Shown: positions 49,782 through 58,158, counted from the stretch's first letter. The stretch: 64,000 nt of DNA from Oceanipulchritudo sp049975345 (GCA_049975345.1 JBNGDP010000007.1:1-64000), one strand, 5' to 3'. Made by a program: numbers and translations. The notes: generated by a model from the sequence alone, not told the origin.

Positions 49782-50561
49782 ATGCATTCGAATGAGCCCC
49801 CCCCCACTGTAAGCGAACTGGCGAAAATGATCGACCACGCCCTGCTGCATCCCTCAATGAGCGACGCCGAGGTGGGGAAGGGTTGCCAAATGGCCCGTGA
49901 TTATGGCGTGGCTTCCGCCTGTGTGAAACCGTATAGTATCCGGCAGGCCCTGGAGATCCTGCAGGGATCGGATGTTCTGGTGTGTGCCGTCATCGGGTTC
50001 CCCCATGGAAACAGTACGACCGGCATCAAAGTGATCGAGGCGGAGTCCGCCTGCCTCGCCGGGGCAAGGGAAATCGACATGGTTGTCAATGTCGGCAAGG
50101 TGAAGAGCACGGACTGGGACTACGTTTCCCGGGAAATCCACCTGATCAACCAGGCCGTCATCGCACAGGGCGCTCTCCTGAAGGTGATATTCGAAAACGA
50201 CTATCTGGAGGATGGGGAAATCGTCCGGCTCTGTGAAATCTGCAAAGAGGCGGAGGTGGCCTATGTCAAGACCTCCACCGGCTTCGGGTTCGTCAAAGGG
50301 GAGGACGGTCGATACGGATACCGTGGAGCCACTTTAAGGCACTTGAAATTGATGCGCGAAAATGTTTCCAACAAGGTGCAAATCAAGGCCGCCGGGGGAA
50401 TCCGCACCCTCGACGAGGTCCTTGCGGCAAGGGAAATCGGTGTTACCCGCATCGGGGCCTCCTCCACCAGGGCCATCCTCGATGAGGCCATTTCCCGGGG
50501 GTTCCAGGGAAGCCTTCCCAATCCGTATTCAGGAAAAATGGAAGCCGGCGCGGGATACTGA
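49782..50561 (+). CDS. deoC: deoxyribose-phosphate aldolase
   Basis: This class I aldolase splits 2-deoxyribose-5-phosphate to glyceraldehyde-3-phosphate and acetaldehyde. The 259-residue TIM-barrel protein has 'MIDHALLHPSMSDAEV', 'VIGFPHGNSTTGIKVIEAE', 'IDMVVNVGKVKS', the Schiff-base lysine in 'VAYVKTSTGFG', and 'VQIKAAGGIRTLDE' with the second conserved lysine. ATG 49782 starts the usual N-terminus; a TTG at 49746 is in frame. It is followed by ~150 bp without genes before the convergent AraC gene. Confidence 0.95.
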   Translation: MHSNEPPPTVSELAKMIDHALLHPSMSDAEVGKGCQMARDYGVASACVKPYSIRQALEILQGSDVLVCAVIGFPHGNSTTGIKVIEAESACLAGAREIDMVVNVGKVKSTDWDYVSREIHLINQAVIAQGALLKVIFENDYLEDGEIVRLCEICKEAEVAYVKTSTGFGFVKGEDGRYGYRGATLRHLKLMRENVSNKVQIKAAGGIRTLDEVLAAREIGVTRIGASSTRAILDEAISRGFQGSLPNPYSGKMEAGAGY

Positions 50562-50713
50562 TACCGGGCGACTTCTGACCTGCAAAAGGCCGCATTGTCA
50601 TACGGGCATGTGAATCTATTTTCGACAGTTGGAGAGATCCGCAGTTCAAGAAGATTCTCGCAGATTCTTAACAAGGCCCCTATTTTTTGTGGCGAACAAT
50701 GAGGGCCTTCAAA

Positions 50714-51568
50714 TCACCCCCTCACCTCGCTGGGGCTGATCCCCTTGAAGCGCTTGAAGACCCGGGAAAAATGAAAGGGATCCTCGAAGCCGACCTCGCG
50801 GGCCGCTTCCTGCACGGGCGTGCTCCCCTGCCGGAGGATGTCGAGGGCGTGTTCCATCTTGTTCTTGAGCAGGAAATTGTAGGGGGTCAGGTGATAATAC
50901 CGCTTGAAGAGCCGTGAAATGTAGGAGGCGTCCAGGCCCACCGCATCCGCGATGTCGTCCATGCGCCGCAGCTCAAGGTAATTGTCCTCGATATATTCTT
51001 TTACCTGGTTAAAAACCTCCCATGCCCGCTCGCGGTGAAATTGTTCCGCCAGTCGGCCCTGGGCCGTCTTCAGGAGGATGACGTCCAGGTAATAGCAGCA
51101 GATGCGCCACGATCCCTCGCCGGGGGAGCAGGCCTCGTTGAAAAGCAGGCGGACGAGGTCTCCGACAAGCCCCCCACCATGGCCGGGCCCGAAGAACAAC
51201 CGGTCCAAGCGGCGTATTTCCGCGAGGGCCGGCCCCCGACAATGGAAGGCGAAGAAATACTTCACCAGCGGCCGTTCCGCATCGTTCAGGATTTTACAGG
51301 GAATCCCCGGACCGTAGAAAAAGAAGCATCCCTTGCGCAGCGCGTGCCGCTCTCCCCCGAGGACCAGTTCCCCCACCCCGTCCTCCACATACTCCATCAG
51401 GTGCACCGGGAAGCCCTTCCGGTTGATCCGGTAATCCTCCCGGCAGTGCTCCAGTCCGCCAAAAAAGATGTTCACCGGTACACGGGAAGCCCCTTTTCGG
51501 TTGGAAAAGGAGAAATAGCGGGCATCGACAACCTGCTTGCTGAGCTCTATGGGGGTAGCTTTCATCAT
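50714..51568 (-). CDS. AraC-family transcriptional regulator
   Basis: The 284-residue protein has an N-terminal AraC-type cupin sensing region ('YRINRKGFPVHLMEYVEDGVGELVLGGERHALRKGCFFFYGPGIP') and a C-terminal double helix-turn-helix ('MDDIADAVGLDASYISRLFKRYYHLTPYNFLLKNKMEHAL' and 'VQEAAREVGFEDPFHFSRVFKRFKGISPSEVRG'). It is divergent from fucI; the 115-bp shared region holds hexamer array F. Control of L-fucose use is inferred from position. Two adjacent ATGs (51568, 51565) are possible starts. Confidence 0.9.
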   Translation of the reverse strand: MMKATPIELSKQVVDARYFSFSNRKGASRVPVNIFFGGLEHCREDYRINRKGFPVHLMEYVEDGVGELVLGGERHALRKGCFFFYGPGIPCKILNDAERPLVKYFFAFHCRGPALAEIRRLDRLFFGPGHGGGLVGDLVRLLFNEACSPGEGSWRICCYYLDVILLKTAQGRLAEQFHRERAWEVFNQVKEYIEDNYLELRRMDDIADAVGLDASYISRLFKRYYHLTPYNFLLKNKMEHALDILRQGSTPVQEAAREVGFEDPFHFSRVFKRFKGISPSEVRG

Positions 51569-51604
51569 AATCGCTATCGGTATCGGGATCGGGATCGCGA
51601 TTTT
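51569..51604. repeat. hexamer array F in the araC-fucI divergent region
   Basis: Units ATCGCT-ATCGGT-ATCGGG-ATCGGG-ATCGCG follow directly upstream of the AraC start codon, with AATCGC and GCGATT at the two edges as inverted ends. It occupies the region where promoters of both genes should lie. Confidence 0.65.
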
Positions 51605-51683
51605 AAATTGTTCAGTATTATCCATGCCGGACAAGCATCGTGCATTCAAACAAATTCGTGAATCTGCTAGGATGGCCGCTACC

Positions 51684-53465
51684 ATGAAAAACACTGTCCT
51701 TGAAAACCTGCCCAAAGTGGGCATCCGCCCGACGATTGACGGCCGCCTTGGCGGCGTGAGGGAATCCCTCGAAAAGCAGACCATGGACCAGGCCAAGCGC
51801 GTGGCCCGGCTCATTGGCCAGAACCTGAAATACCCGACCGGAAAGCGGGTGGAATGCGTCATTGCCGACACTTGCATCGGCGGCGTGGCGGAGGCCAGCG
51901 CCTGCGCCGAGAAGTTCAGGAAGGAGAACGTCGGGGTTTCCCTGACCATCACGCCGTGCTGGTGTTACGGCTCGGAAACGATGGACATGGACCCGCACCT
52001 GCCGAAGGCGGTCTGGGGCTTCAACGGGACGGAGCGTCCGGGCGCGGTCTATCTGGCCGCCGTCCTCGCGGGCCACACCCAGAAGGGCCTGCCGGCTTTC
52101 GGGATCTACGGCAAGGACGTCCAGAACGCCGATTCGAAGGAGATCCCCGAGGATGTGGCGACGAAGCTCCTCAATTTCACTCAGGCCGGGCTGGCGGTGG
52201 CCATCATGCGGGGCAAGGCCTATCTCTCCATGGGCGGGACCTCGATGGGCATCGCCGGATCGATGGTCGATTACAACTTCTGGGAAAAGTGGCTTGGTAT
52301 GCGGGTCGAGGACATCGACATGAGCGAGTTCATCGGCCGCATGAATAAGGACATGTACGACGAGAAGGAATTCAAGAAGGCCCTCAACTGGGTGAAGAAA
52401 AACTGCCCCGAAGGGGAGGATTACAATCCCGAAACCCACAAGCGCTCCCGCGAGCAATTGGACTCGGAATGGGAAACCAACGTGAAGATGGCCCTCATCG
52501 CCCGCGACCTCATGGTCGGGAATCCGAAACTGGCCGAAATGGGCTACGGGGAGCAGGCCCATGGACACCAGGCCATCGCCGCCGGTTTCCAGGGACAGCG
52601 CCAGTGGACCGACCATTTCCCGAACGGCGATTTCCTCGAGGCCATCCTCAACACCTCCTTTGACTGGAACGGCAAGCGCGCGCCCTATATCGTGGCCACC
52701 GAGAACGACGCCCTCAACGGCGCCACCATGCTTATGGGCTACCTCCTCACCAACTCCGCCCAGATCTTCGCCGACCTGCGCACCTACTGGAGCCCGGAAG
52801 CGGTCAAGGAGGCCAGCGGCCACGAGCTGAAAGGTCCGGCCAGCGACGGCCTGCTGCACCTGATCAATTCGGGCCCCGCCGCCCTCGACGGAACCGGCCA
52901 GCAGATGAAGGACGGTAAGCCGGCCATGAAACCGTTCTGGGAAATCACCCAGCAGGAAATCGAGGACTGCCTCAAGGCCACGACCTGGCACCCGTCCATG
53001 ACCGAATACTTCCCCGGCGGCGGCATGAGCACCCGCTACCGCACCAAGGGGGGCATGCCGGCCACCATGACCCGCATCAACCTGGTCGACGGCCTCGGGC
53101 CGGCCATGCAGATCGCCGAGGGATGGACGGTCGACCTCCCGGCCAAGGTGAACGACGCCCTCGACCAGCGCACCAACCCGACCTGGCCGACCACCTGGTT
53201 CGCCCCCATCCTCAGCGGCCAGGGCGCCTTCCGCTCGACCTACGAGGTCATGAACAACTGGGGGGCCAATCACTGCGTCATGGCCTACGGGCACATCGGG
53301 CACCTCTTCATCACGCTGGCCTCGATGCTGCGGATCCCGGTCTATATGCACAATGTCGGCGAGGAGCGGGTCTTCCGTCCGAGTGCATGGCGCGCCTTCG
53401 GCACGGCCGGGCTCGAGGGCGCCGACTTCCGCGCCTGCCAGACCTACGGCCCGCTGTACGGCTGA
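51684..53465 (+). CDS. fucI: L-fucose isomerase
   Basis: FucI converts L-fucose to L-fuculose using Mn2+. The 593-residue protein is almost the E. coli length (591) and keeps the metal ligands when aligned by eye: Glu340 ('ATENDALNG'), Asp364 ('FADLRTYW') and His530 ('ANHCVMAYGHIG'). It starts 'LPKVGIRPTIDGRLGGVRESLE' as in the family. ATG 51684 was chosen; ATG 51672 would add four residues. No kinase or aldolase for fuculose is adjacent, so the pathway is completed elsewhere or differs. Confidence 0.96.
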   Translation: MKNTVLENLPKVGIRPTIDGRLGGVRESLEKQTMDQAKRVARLIGQNLKYPTGKRVECVIADTCIGGVAEASACAEKFRKENVGVSLTITPCWCYGSETMDMDPHLPKAVWGFNGTERPGAVYLAAVLAGHTQKGLPAFGIYGKDVQNADSKEIPEDVATKLLNFTQAGLAVAIMRGKAYLSMGGTSMGIAGSMVDYNFWEKWLGMRVEDIDMSEFIGRMNKDMYDEKEFKKALNWVKKNCPEGEDYNPETHKRSREQLDSEWETNVKMALIARDLMVGNPKLAEMGYGEQAHGHQAIAAGFQGQRQWTDHFPNGDFLEAILNTSFDWNGKRAPYIVATENDALNGATMLMGYLLTNSAQIFADLRTYWSPEAVKEASGHELKGPASDGLLHLINSGPAALDGTGQQMKDGKPAMKPFWEITQQEIEDCLKATTWHPSMTEYFPGGGMSTRYRTKGGMPATMTRINLVDGLGPAMQIAEGWTVDLPAKVNDALDQRTNPTWPTTWFAPILSGQGAFRSTYEVMNNWGANHCVMAYGHIGHLFITLASMLRIPVYMHNVGEERVFRPSAWRAFGTAGLEGADFRACQTYGPLYG

Positions 53466-53479
53466 TAGTGACGGATATT

Positions 53480-53543
53480 TAACTACGAATTTCACGAATT
53501 CTCGCGAATGGATTGGCGAAACTCGGGTAATTCGCAGTCTAAC
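53480..53543. repeat. AACTACGAAT-type palindromic repeat, copy 1
   Basis: AACTACGAATTTCACGAATT with a C(T)CGCGAAT extension starts at 53481 and ends in an imperfect complement (AATTCGCAGTCTAAC, 53530-53544). The copy at 57058-57122 shares the arms. It fills the space between fucI and the convergent permease gene. Confidence 0.6.
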
Positions 53544-54380
53544 TCAGCCCTTGACCGCCCCGCTGGTCAGGCCGGCGATGAACTCCCTCTGCAGGAGGAG
53601 GAAGATGATCATCACCGGGGCGATCGAGACGATCGTGCCGGCCGAGATCATCCCGTAGTCGGTGTTGTAGATACCGCGTAGTTGGGCAATCGCTACGGAC
53701 AGGGGGAATTTGGACTCGTCCTGCAGGATGACCTGCGGGCCGATGAAGTTGTTCCATGTGCCGAGGAAGGTGATCAGCAGGAAGGCGCCCACCATCGGGC
53801 GCACGATCGGCATGACGATGTTGAGGAAGATGCGCAGCTCGCCGCAGCCGTCTATACGGGCCGCCTCGAGCATCTCGGCCGGCACCGCGTTGAGCATGGC
53901 CTGGCGGAACAGGAAAATCCCGAAGGCCGGCCCGAGGGCGGGAAGGATCAGTCCGGTGTAGGTGTTGAGCAGCCCGAGCTTGTAGAGGAGATCATAGACC
54001 GGCGCGATAAGCAGCGGGGCCGGAATGATGATGGCGGCCAGGACCAGCGCCGTGAACAGCCCCCGTCCCGGGAAGCGGAACTTGGCAAGGGCATAACCGC
54101 CGAGGGCGGCCGAAAAGGTCGCCAGCAGACTCGTGACCGAGGCGGCCGCGAATATGGTCGTGTTCTTCAGCGCCTTGAAGAAGAGCGGGTCCTTGAGGAG
54201 ATTGGCAAAATTGTGCAGGAAGACAAAGGTCTTGAACTGCGGCCCAAAGGTCTGTTCCAGCGAGAGGAACACCGACTGCAGCAGCGGATAAACCAGGAAA
54301 ACGGCAAAAACCAGGAGAAACGGCGCCAGGAACAGGTATGGCGTCGCCACAGGATAGGGATGATAGGCCCGCTTCATCAT
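53544..54380 (-). CDS. sugar ABC permease, apparent MalF/MalG chimera
   Basis: The 278-residue protein has six transmembrane helices. Residues 1 to about 80 ('YHPYPVATPYLFLAPFLLVFAVFLVYPLLQSVFLSLEQTFG...LHNFANLLKDPLFFKALKNTTIFA') look like the N-terminus of MalF/UgpA-type permeases. From about 85 on it is MalG/UgpE-type ('GGYALAKFRFPGRG', EAA loop 'EMLEAARIDGCGELRIFLNIVMPIVRP', C-terminal 'REFIAGLTSGAVKG'). An in-frame deletion fusing adjacent malF and malG genes would explain this. Only one permease is present downstream of the binding-protein gene, and no ATPase is nearby. Confidence 0.82.
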   Translation of the reverse strand: MMKRAYHPYPVATPYLFLAPFLLVFAVFLVYPLLQSVFLSLEQTFGPQFKTFVFLHNFANLLKDPLFFKALKNTTIFAAASVTSLLATFSAALGGYALAKFRFPGRGLFTALVLAAIIIPAPLLIAPVYDLLYKLGLLNTYTGLILPALGPAFGIFLFRQAMLNAVPAEMLEAARIDGCGELRIFLNIVMPIVRPMVGAFLLITFLGTWNNFIGPQVILQDESKFPLSVAIAQLRGIYNTDYGMISAGTIVSIAPVMIIFLLLQREFIAGLTSGAVKG

Positions 54381-54398
54381 TAAAAACCGGGATCCTTT

Positions 54399-54470
54399 TC
54401 AAGGAGCGGCGGTTGGAAACCGCCGCCATATCGTTGTCACGTTCGGCGGTTGGAAACCGCCGCTCCTTGA
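54399..54470. repeat. REP-like palindrome, copy 1 (inside the binding-protein gene end)
   Basis: TCAAGGAGCGGCGG (54399-54412) and CCGCCGCTCCTTGA (54457-54470) form perfect 14-bp outer arms, enclosing two GGCGGTTGGAAACCGCC stem-loops. On the minus strand its 72 bp encode the last 23 residues and the TGA stop of the binding-protein gene. Confidence 0.85.
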
Positions 54471-55844
54471 TAGAAACACGTTTCTTTCCATCTGCAGCAC
54501 CACATTGTGCTGCGCCTTTGACAGCAGTTCCCCCGCCCTGTCCATCAAGGCGTCCGCATCGTCGATCCGGTGGTCATTGGCATAGCGGATCAGGGCGCTC
54601 AGGGCGTTCGCCACCTCGCGCAGGGCCAGGGGTTCAAAGGGGGAGGAAGTCCGCACCGGTACATGCTCCGCCTGTTCAATGAACAAGCGTCCCTTCGGCT
54701 GGTTCGAGTAATAGGCGTTCGGTTCGTCAAAAACCGGGTCATCCCAGAACTCCTTCACGGGGGTCAGGACCCCGAAGGTTCGCCAGGAGCGGACCGCCAG
54801 CTCGCGTGAAATGTAGAGCCGCTTGGCAAATTCCCAGTTCTTCTCAAAATTGCCGGCGGACTTTGGAAAGCCCAGCATGGTCCCACCCCAGCAGGAGGTG
54901 CGCCGCCCGCCTTCTTCCCATGCCGGCAGCGGCATCAGCTTCAGCTTGCCGGCTAGGGAGGGAATGTAGAGTTCCATCTGTATCGACCGCCAGTCCGGAA
55001 CAATCCAGGAAAGGACAAAGCCCTCCGCCCGCAAACGGTGCCCGGCACCCGTGTAGAGATCGAGATCCCCGGTGAGCTTTTCCGGAGCCGCGGCCCAGTT
55101 TGCCAGCTTGGCAAGGACCCGCACATTGACCGGGTTGTCAATGATCGGCTGCTCCTGCTCGTTGAAGTAGCCCGGTCCCGCCTGCAGCATAAGGGCCGTG
55201 ATCGCGCTCCCCTCCGTCTCCTGCAGCTCGAACGGATACTGGTCGATCGAGCCGTCGCCGTCAAAATCCACCGCCAGGACCTGCGTGGCCTCGAAAAACC
55301 GGTCCCAGGTCGTGAGTTCCTCCACATCGATCCCCGCCGCCTCGAAGACATCGGCACGGTAGCAGAGCAGGATCGGATGCACATCGCCGGGCAGGCCAAA
55401 GATATGGCCCCGGTTGGTCCACGGGGAAAAGGAGGGACGATTGATGCGTTCCAGCAGGCCCTCCTCCCGGATGCGCTCTGTCAGGTCGACGAAGCCCACC
55501 GCCTCCAGCGGACCCCGCCAGGTGGCGGAAGCCATCGTCCGCTCCACCTCGACAACGTCCGCAAGGGGCGTTCCCGAAAAGAAGCCCGACTGCAGGCGCC
55601 GCCGCAGGGCCGAATACTCCACCAGCTCCACCCGCATGCGGTCCTCCCCCTTGAGGTCCATCTTCTCGATCAGTTCACGGTACACCGCCGGCCGCTGACG
55701 GACAAAGGTCCACATCACCCGCCCCTCCGGCTCCTTGTCGGACCGCAGGAGAATGTAGACGGTCGAAACCACCGCCAGGACGAGGATCACCAGAAGGCCG
55801 AGGGGAATGGTCTCCCGCAGGCGCTCGAGGATGGACCGGAGCAT
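54399..55844 (-). CDS. membrane-anchored sugar-binding protein, C-terminus altered by a REP element
   Basis: The 481-residue protein has an N-terminal transmembrane anchor (about 13-33) and an extracellular solute-binding protein type 1 fold ('FVRQRPAVYRELIEKMD', 'GLPGDVHPILLCYRADVFEAAGIDVEELTTWDRFFEATQ', 'GGTMLGFPKSAGNFEKNWEFAKRLY'). It would capture an oligosaccharide for the ABC permease encoded 18 bp downstream. From Ser459 on, the reading frame passes through a REP palindrome, so the natural C-terminus was replaced by 'SGGFQPP..'-type residues. The core domain appears complete. L-fucose-related uptake is possible by proximity to fucI. Confidence 0.82.
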   Translation of the reverse strand: MLRSILERLRETIPLGLLVILVLAVVSTVYILLRSDKEPEGRVMWTFVRQRPAVYRELIEKMDLKGEDRMRVELVEYSALRRRLQSGFFSGTPLADVVEVERTMASATWRGPLEAVGFVDLTERIREEGLLERINRPSFSPWTNRGHIFGLPGDVHPILLCYRADVFEAAGIDVEELTTWDRFFEATQVLAVDFDGDGSIDQYPFELQETEGSAITALMLQAGPGYFNEQEQPIIDNPVNVRVLAKLANWAAAPEKLTGDLDLYTGAGHRLRAEGFVLSWIVPDWRSIQMELYIPSLAGKLKLMPLPAWEEGGRRTSCWGGTMLGFPKSAGNFEKNWEFAKRLYISRELAVRSWRTFGVLTPVKEFWDDPVFDEPNAYYSNQPKGRLFIEQAEHVPVRTSSPFEPLALREVANALSALIRYANDHRIDDADALMDRAGELLSKAQHNVVLQMERNVFLSRSGGFQPPNVTTIWRRFPTAAP

Positions 55845-55875
55845 CCTTCATGCATGGAGCGGGGCAAGAGAGGGG

Positions 55876-56169
55876 TCAATTCGAAAGGAACTCGACCTCC
55901 TGGATCCCCTTGATCCGGGGATGGTTCAGCTTCTCCCTGAGCGATTCCAGGTCCCTGAGGTCCTCCAGGCGGGCGTCGGAGCGCCACACCCCGAGTTCGT
56001 CGTCATAGACGTAGATCCGCATCCCGATGTAGAACAGCAGCACCCGGCGCTTGGCCTTCCATTCGACCAGCCCGAGGAAACTCTGGTCGTAGTGAAAATT
56101 CGCTACCTGGGACCATCTCGGCTTGACCAGTTCGGCGGCGAGGCCGACCGGGTCGGGCAGCGGGCCCAT
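55876..56169 (-). CDS. small conserved-looking protein upstream of the binding-protein gene
   Basis: This 97-residue protein has no recognised domain. The sequence is well structured ('WSQVANFHYDQSFLGLVEWKAKRRVLLFYIGMRIYVYDDELGVWRSD'), with mixed beta strands and a charged C-terminal helix. AAGGA lies directly before the ATG. It is 31 bp upstream of the binding-protein gene on the same strand. Possibly part of the transporter operon; function unknown. Confidence 0.6.
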   Translation of the reverse strand: MGPLPDPVGLAAELVKPRWSQVANFHYDQSFLGLVEWKAKRRVLLFYIGMRIYVYDDELGVWRSDARLEDLRDLESLREKLNHPRIKGIQEVEFLSN

Positions 56170-56291
56170 TTCCTTCAGAAAACCGGACCAGGAGTGGGCC
56201 GGCTGGATTCCCTGACCTTAAATTGAAACCGGGTATCAATTAGGCATTAGCCGCGGTTCTAGATTGCATCAGTCTGGTGAAATCCCTTTTC

Positions 56292-57038
56292 ATGGCAACC
56301 GTGCCTTCCATTGCCAGAAAACGGGATTTTTACCGTACGGATATCAGCCTGAAGGAAAAGACGATCGGGGGGATGATTCTGATTCTCCTCGCAGGGATCG
56401 GGATCGGCATCCACCTGAAGGGACGCGCCTACGACCCGGCGAAATACACGGGCAGCGTGGAGGCGCTGGAGTCGACCCGGCAGGCGGTTGAGGGAAAAGC
56501 CGCCACCCTGCGCAACGAGGCGGACCTGCGCGCCTACGAAGGGGCGGGCACCGTGGCCGGACCGGCCGGNNNNNNNNNNNNNNNNNNNNNNNNNNNNNNN
56601 NNNNNNNNNNNNNNNNNNNNNNNNNNNNNNNNNNNNNNNNNNNNNNNNNNNNNNNNNNNNNNNNNNNNNATGCTGCTGCCTGCGGAGAACCAGGTACCCG
56701 GCAGCCTCACCTATATTGCTGAAAACGCCTACGGGCAGGAAATTCTCAGCGGGGTCTTCGAGGCACGTTACCGGGTGGAGGGGAATGAGGTGACGCTCTT
56801 CGCCCAGGCCTGTGAAAACCCGGAAACCGCCACCAGCCATTGGGAAAGCTTGCGGGACTTTTACAGCAAGTACGGTTCCCTTGAGGAGCCCTTCGAACAG
56901 GACGGGGCGAAAGTCTTCGCAGCCGACATGTTTGGCCAGTGGAACGTGATCGCCCTGCGCGGCAACGCCCTGCTCGGGGCGGTCAACGCCGACGACCGCG
57001 AGGCGGCCCTGAAACTCGTGAAATCACAGATGAAATAA
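56292..57038 (+). CDS. membrane-anchored protein of the redox cluster, interrupted by an assembly gap
   Basis: The N-terminal 90 residues carry one transmembrane helix ('IGGMILILLAGIGIGIHL', about 25-42). The C-terminal ~120 residues ('MLLPAENQVPGSLTYIAENAYGQEILSGVFEARYRVEGNEVTLFAQACENPE') form a mixed alpha/beta domain ending 'ALRGNALLGAVNADDREAALKLVKSQMK'. The gap of 100 N keeps the frame only by its nominal length. The layout resembles DUF6599-like proteins found next to DUF362/ferredoxin genes, but the diagnostic middle is lost. A GTG at 56277 is an alternative start. Confidence 0.65.
   Translation: MATVPSIARKRDFYRTDISLKEKTIGGMILILLAGIGIGIHLKGRAYDPAKYTGSVEALESTRQAVEGKAATLRNEADLRAYEGAGTVAGPAXXXXXXXXXXXXXXXXXXXXXXXXXXXXXXXXXXMLLPAENQVPGSLTYIAENAYGQEILSGVFEARYRVEGNEVTLFAQACENPETATSHWESLRDFYSKYGSLEEPFEQDGAKVFAADMFGQWNVIALRGNALLGAVNADDREAALKLVKSQMK
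56570..56669. other. assembly gap of exactly 100 N
   Basis: Positions 56570-56669 are N. A round 100 usually means unknown length, so frame continuity of the overlapping gene is not proven. Confidence 0.99.
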
Positions 57039-57057
57039 ACAATATGTCTTTAAAATA

Positions 57058-57122
57058 TAACTACGAATTACGCGAATTTTCAAACCTCACAACATACGCG
57101 CTGTTTGCGCCATTCGTAGTTA
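57058..57122. repeat. AACTACGAAT-type palindromic repeat, copy 2
   Basis: TAACTACGAAT (57058-57068) and ATTCGTAGTTA (57112-57122) are perfect 11-bp inverted ends; the inside repeats ACGCGAATTTT. It lies 20 bp before the DUF362 gene. Confidence 0.75.
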
Positions 57123-57141
57123 AAATCTCTCAACCCAACAA

Positions 57142-58149
57142 ATGGCACGCCCACCCGTAATCCCCGACCCGAAAGGCATGGACCGCCGGCAGTTCATGCG
57201 CCACATGGCGCTGACCGGCGCCACGGCGACGGGCGCCCTTGCCGCCGGGCTCTTTCTCTGGCAGCGCAAGCACTTTGTGCCGGGATTCGGCGACAAGTCC
57301 GGCATCCGCCTGCCCAGTTTCGCGACCGCGACGGCGAAGACGCAGGTCAGCCTCGGCATCGCGCACGGGACCGGCCGCATTGCCACCACCCGCGCGGCCA
57401 TCGACGCCCTCGGGGGAATCCAACGGTTCATTCAAAAGGGCGACGTGGTCATGCTGAAGCCGAACGTGGCCTTCGACCGACCCCCGGCACTGGCCGCCAC
57501 AACCCATCCAGACAGTCTGCGCGCGGTGGCGCAGCTGGTCCTCGAGGCCGGGGCGAAAAAGGTGATCGTCGCCGACAACCCGATCAACAGCCCGGCCGGA
57601 TGCTTCCTCAAGAGCGGCCTGGAAGCGGTGGCCAACGACCTCAAGCTCACCCTCATGTATCCCGAGCAGAGCGCCTTCACCTACATCGAGATGGAAGGCG
57701 AGATCCTGCGCCACTGGCCCTTCTTCAACCGTCCTTTCGAGCAGGCGGACAAGGTGATCGGCATCGCCCCCTGCAAGGACCACAACCTCTGCAGCGCCTC
57801 CATGACCATGAAGAACTGGTACGGGCTCCTCGGCGGCCGTCGCAACCAGTTCCACCAGCATATCCACAGCATCATTTCCGATTTCGCCCTCATGATGAAG
57901 CCGACGCTTGTCGTGCTTGACGGCATGAGCGTCCTCATGAGCAACGGCCCGACCGGCGGCCGCCTCTCCGATGTGAAGGACATGGGCACCGTGGTCGCCG
58001 GCACGGACATGGTCTCCGTCGACAGCTACGGTTACCAGAACCTTCTGGGGCGCGATGTAGCGAATCTTGACTACCTTCACAAGGCGCATCAGCGCGGCCT
58101 GGGCAATATGAACTGGAAGGAGAGCACATGGAAGGAAGTCAACTCATGA
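57142..58149 (+). CDS. Tat-exported DUF362 protein
   Basis: The 335-residue protein starts with a twin-arginine-like signal: 'MDRRQFMRHMALTGATATGALAAGLFL' with Arg15-Arg16, suggesting folded export with a cofactor. The mature part is DUF362 ('VVMLKPNVAFDRPPALAATTHPDSLRAVAQLVLEAGAKKVIVADNP', 'MKNWYGLLGGRRNQFHQHIHSIISDFALMMKPTLVVLDGM'). Many DUF362 proteins carry a ferredoxin domain; here none is present, and the iron-sulfur clusters are in the protein encoded 145 bp downstream. Biochemical role unknown. Confidence 0.88.
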   Translation: MARPPVIPDPKGMDRRQFMRHMALTGATATGALAAGLFLWQRKHFVPGFGDKSGIRLPSFATATAKTQVSLGIAHGTGRIATTRAAIDALGGIQRFIQKGDVVMLKPNVAFDRPPALAATTHPDSLRAVAQLVLEAGAKKVIVADNPINSPAGCFLKSGLEAVANDLKLTLMYPEQSAFTYIEMEGEILRHWPFFNRPFEQADKVIGIAPCKDHNLCSASMTMKNWYGLLGGRRNQFHQHIHSIISDFALMMKPTLVVLDGMSVLMSNGPTGGRLSDVKDMGTVVAGTDMVSVDSYGYQNLLGRDVANLDYLHKAHQRGLGNMNWKESTWKEVNS

Positions 58150-58158
58150 TGCCCCTCA

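Noticed and set aside
56385..56420. GGGATCGGGATCGGCATC in the gapped gene as another hexamer array
   Set aside because: It encodes Gly-Ile repeats of a transmembrane helix; two units only, so coding explains it.
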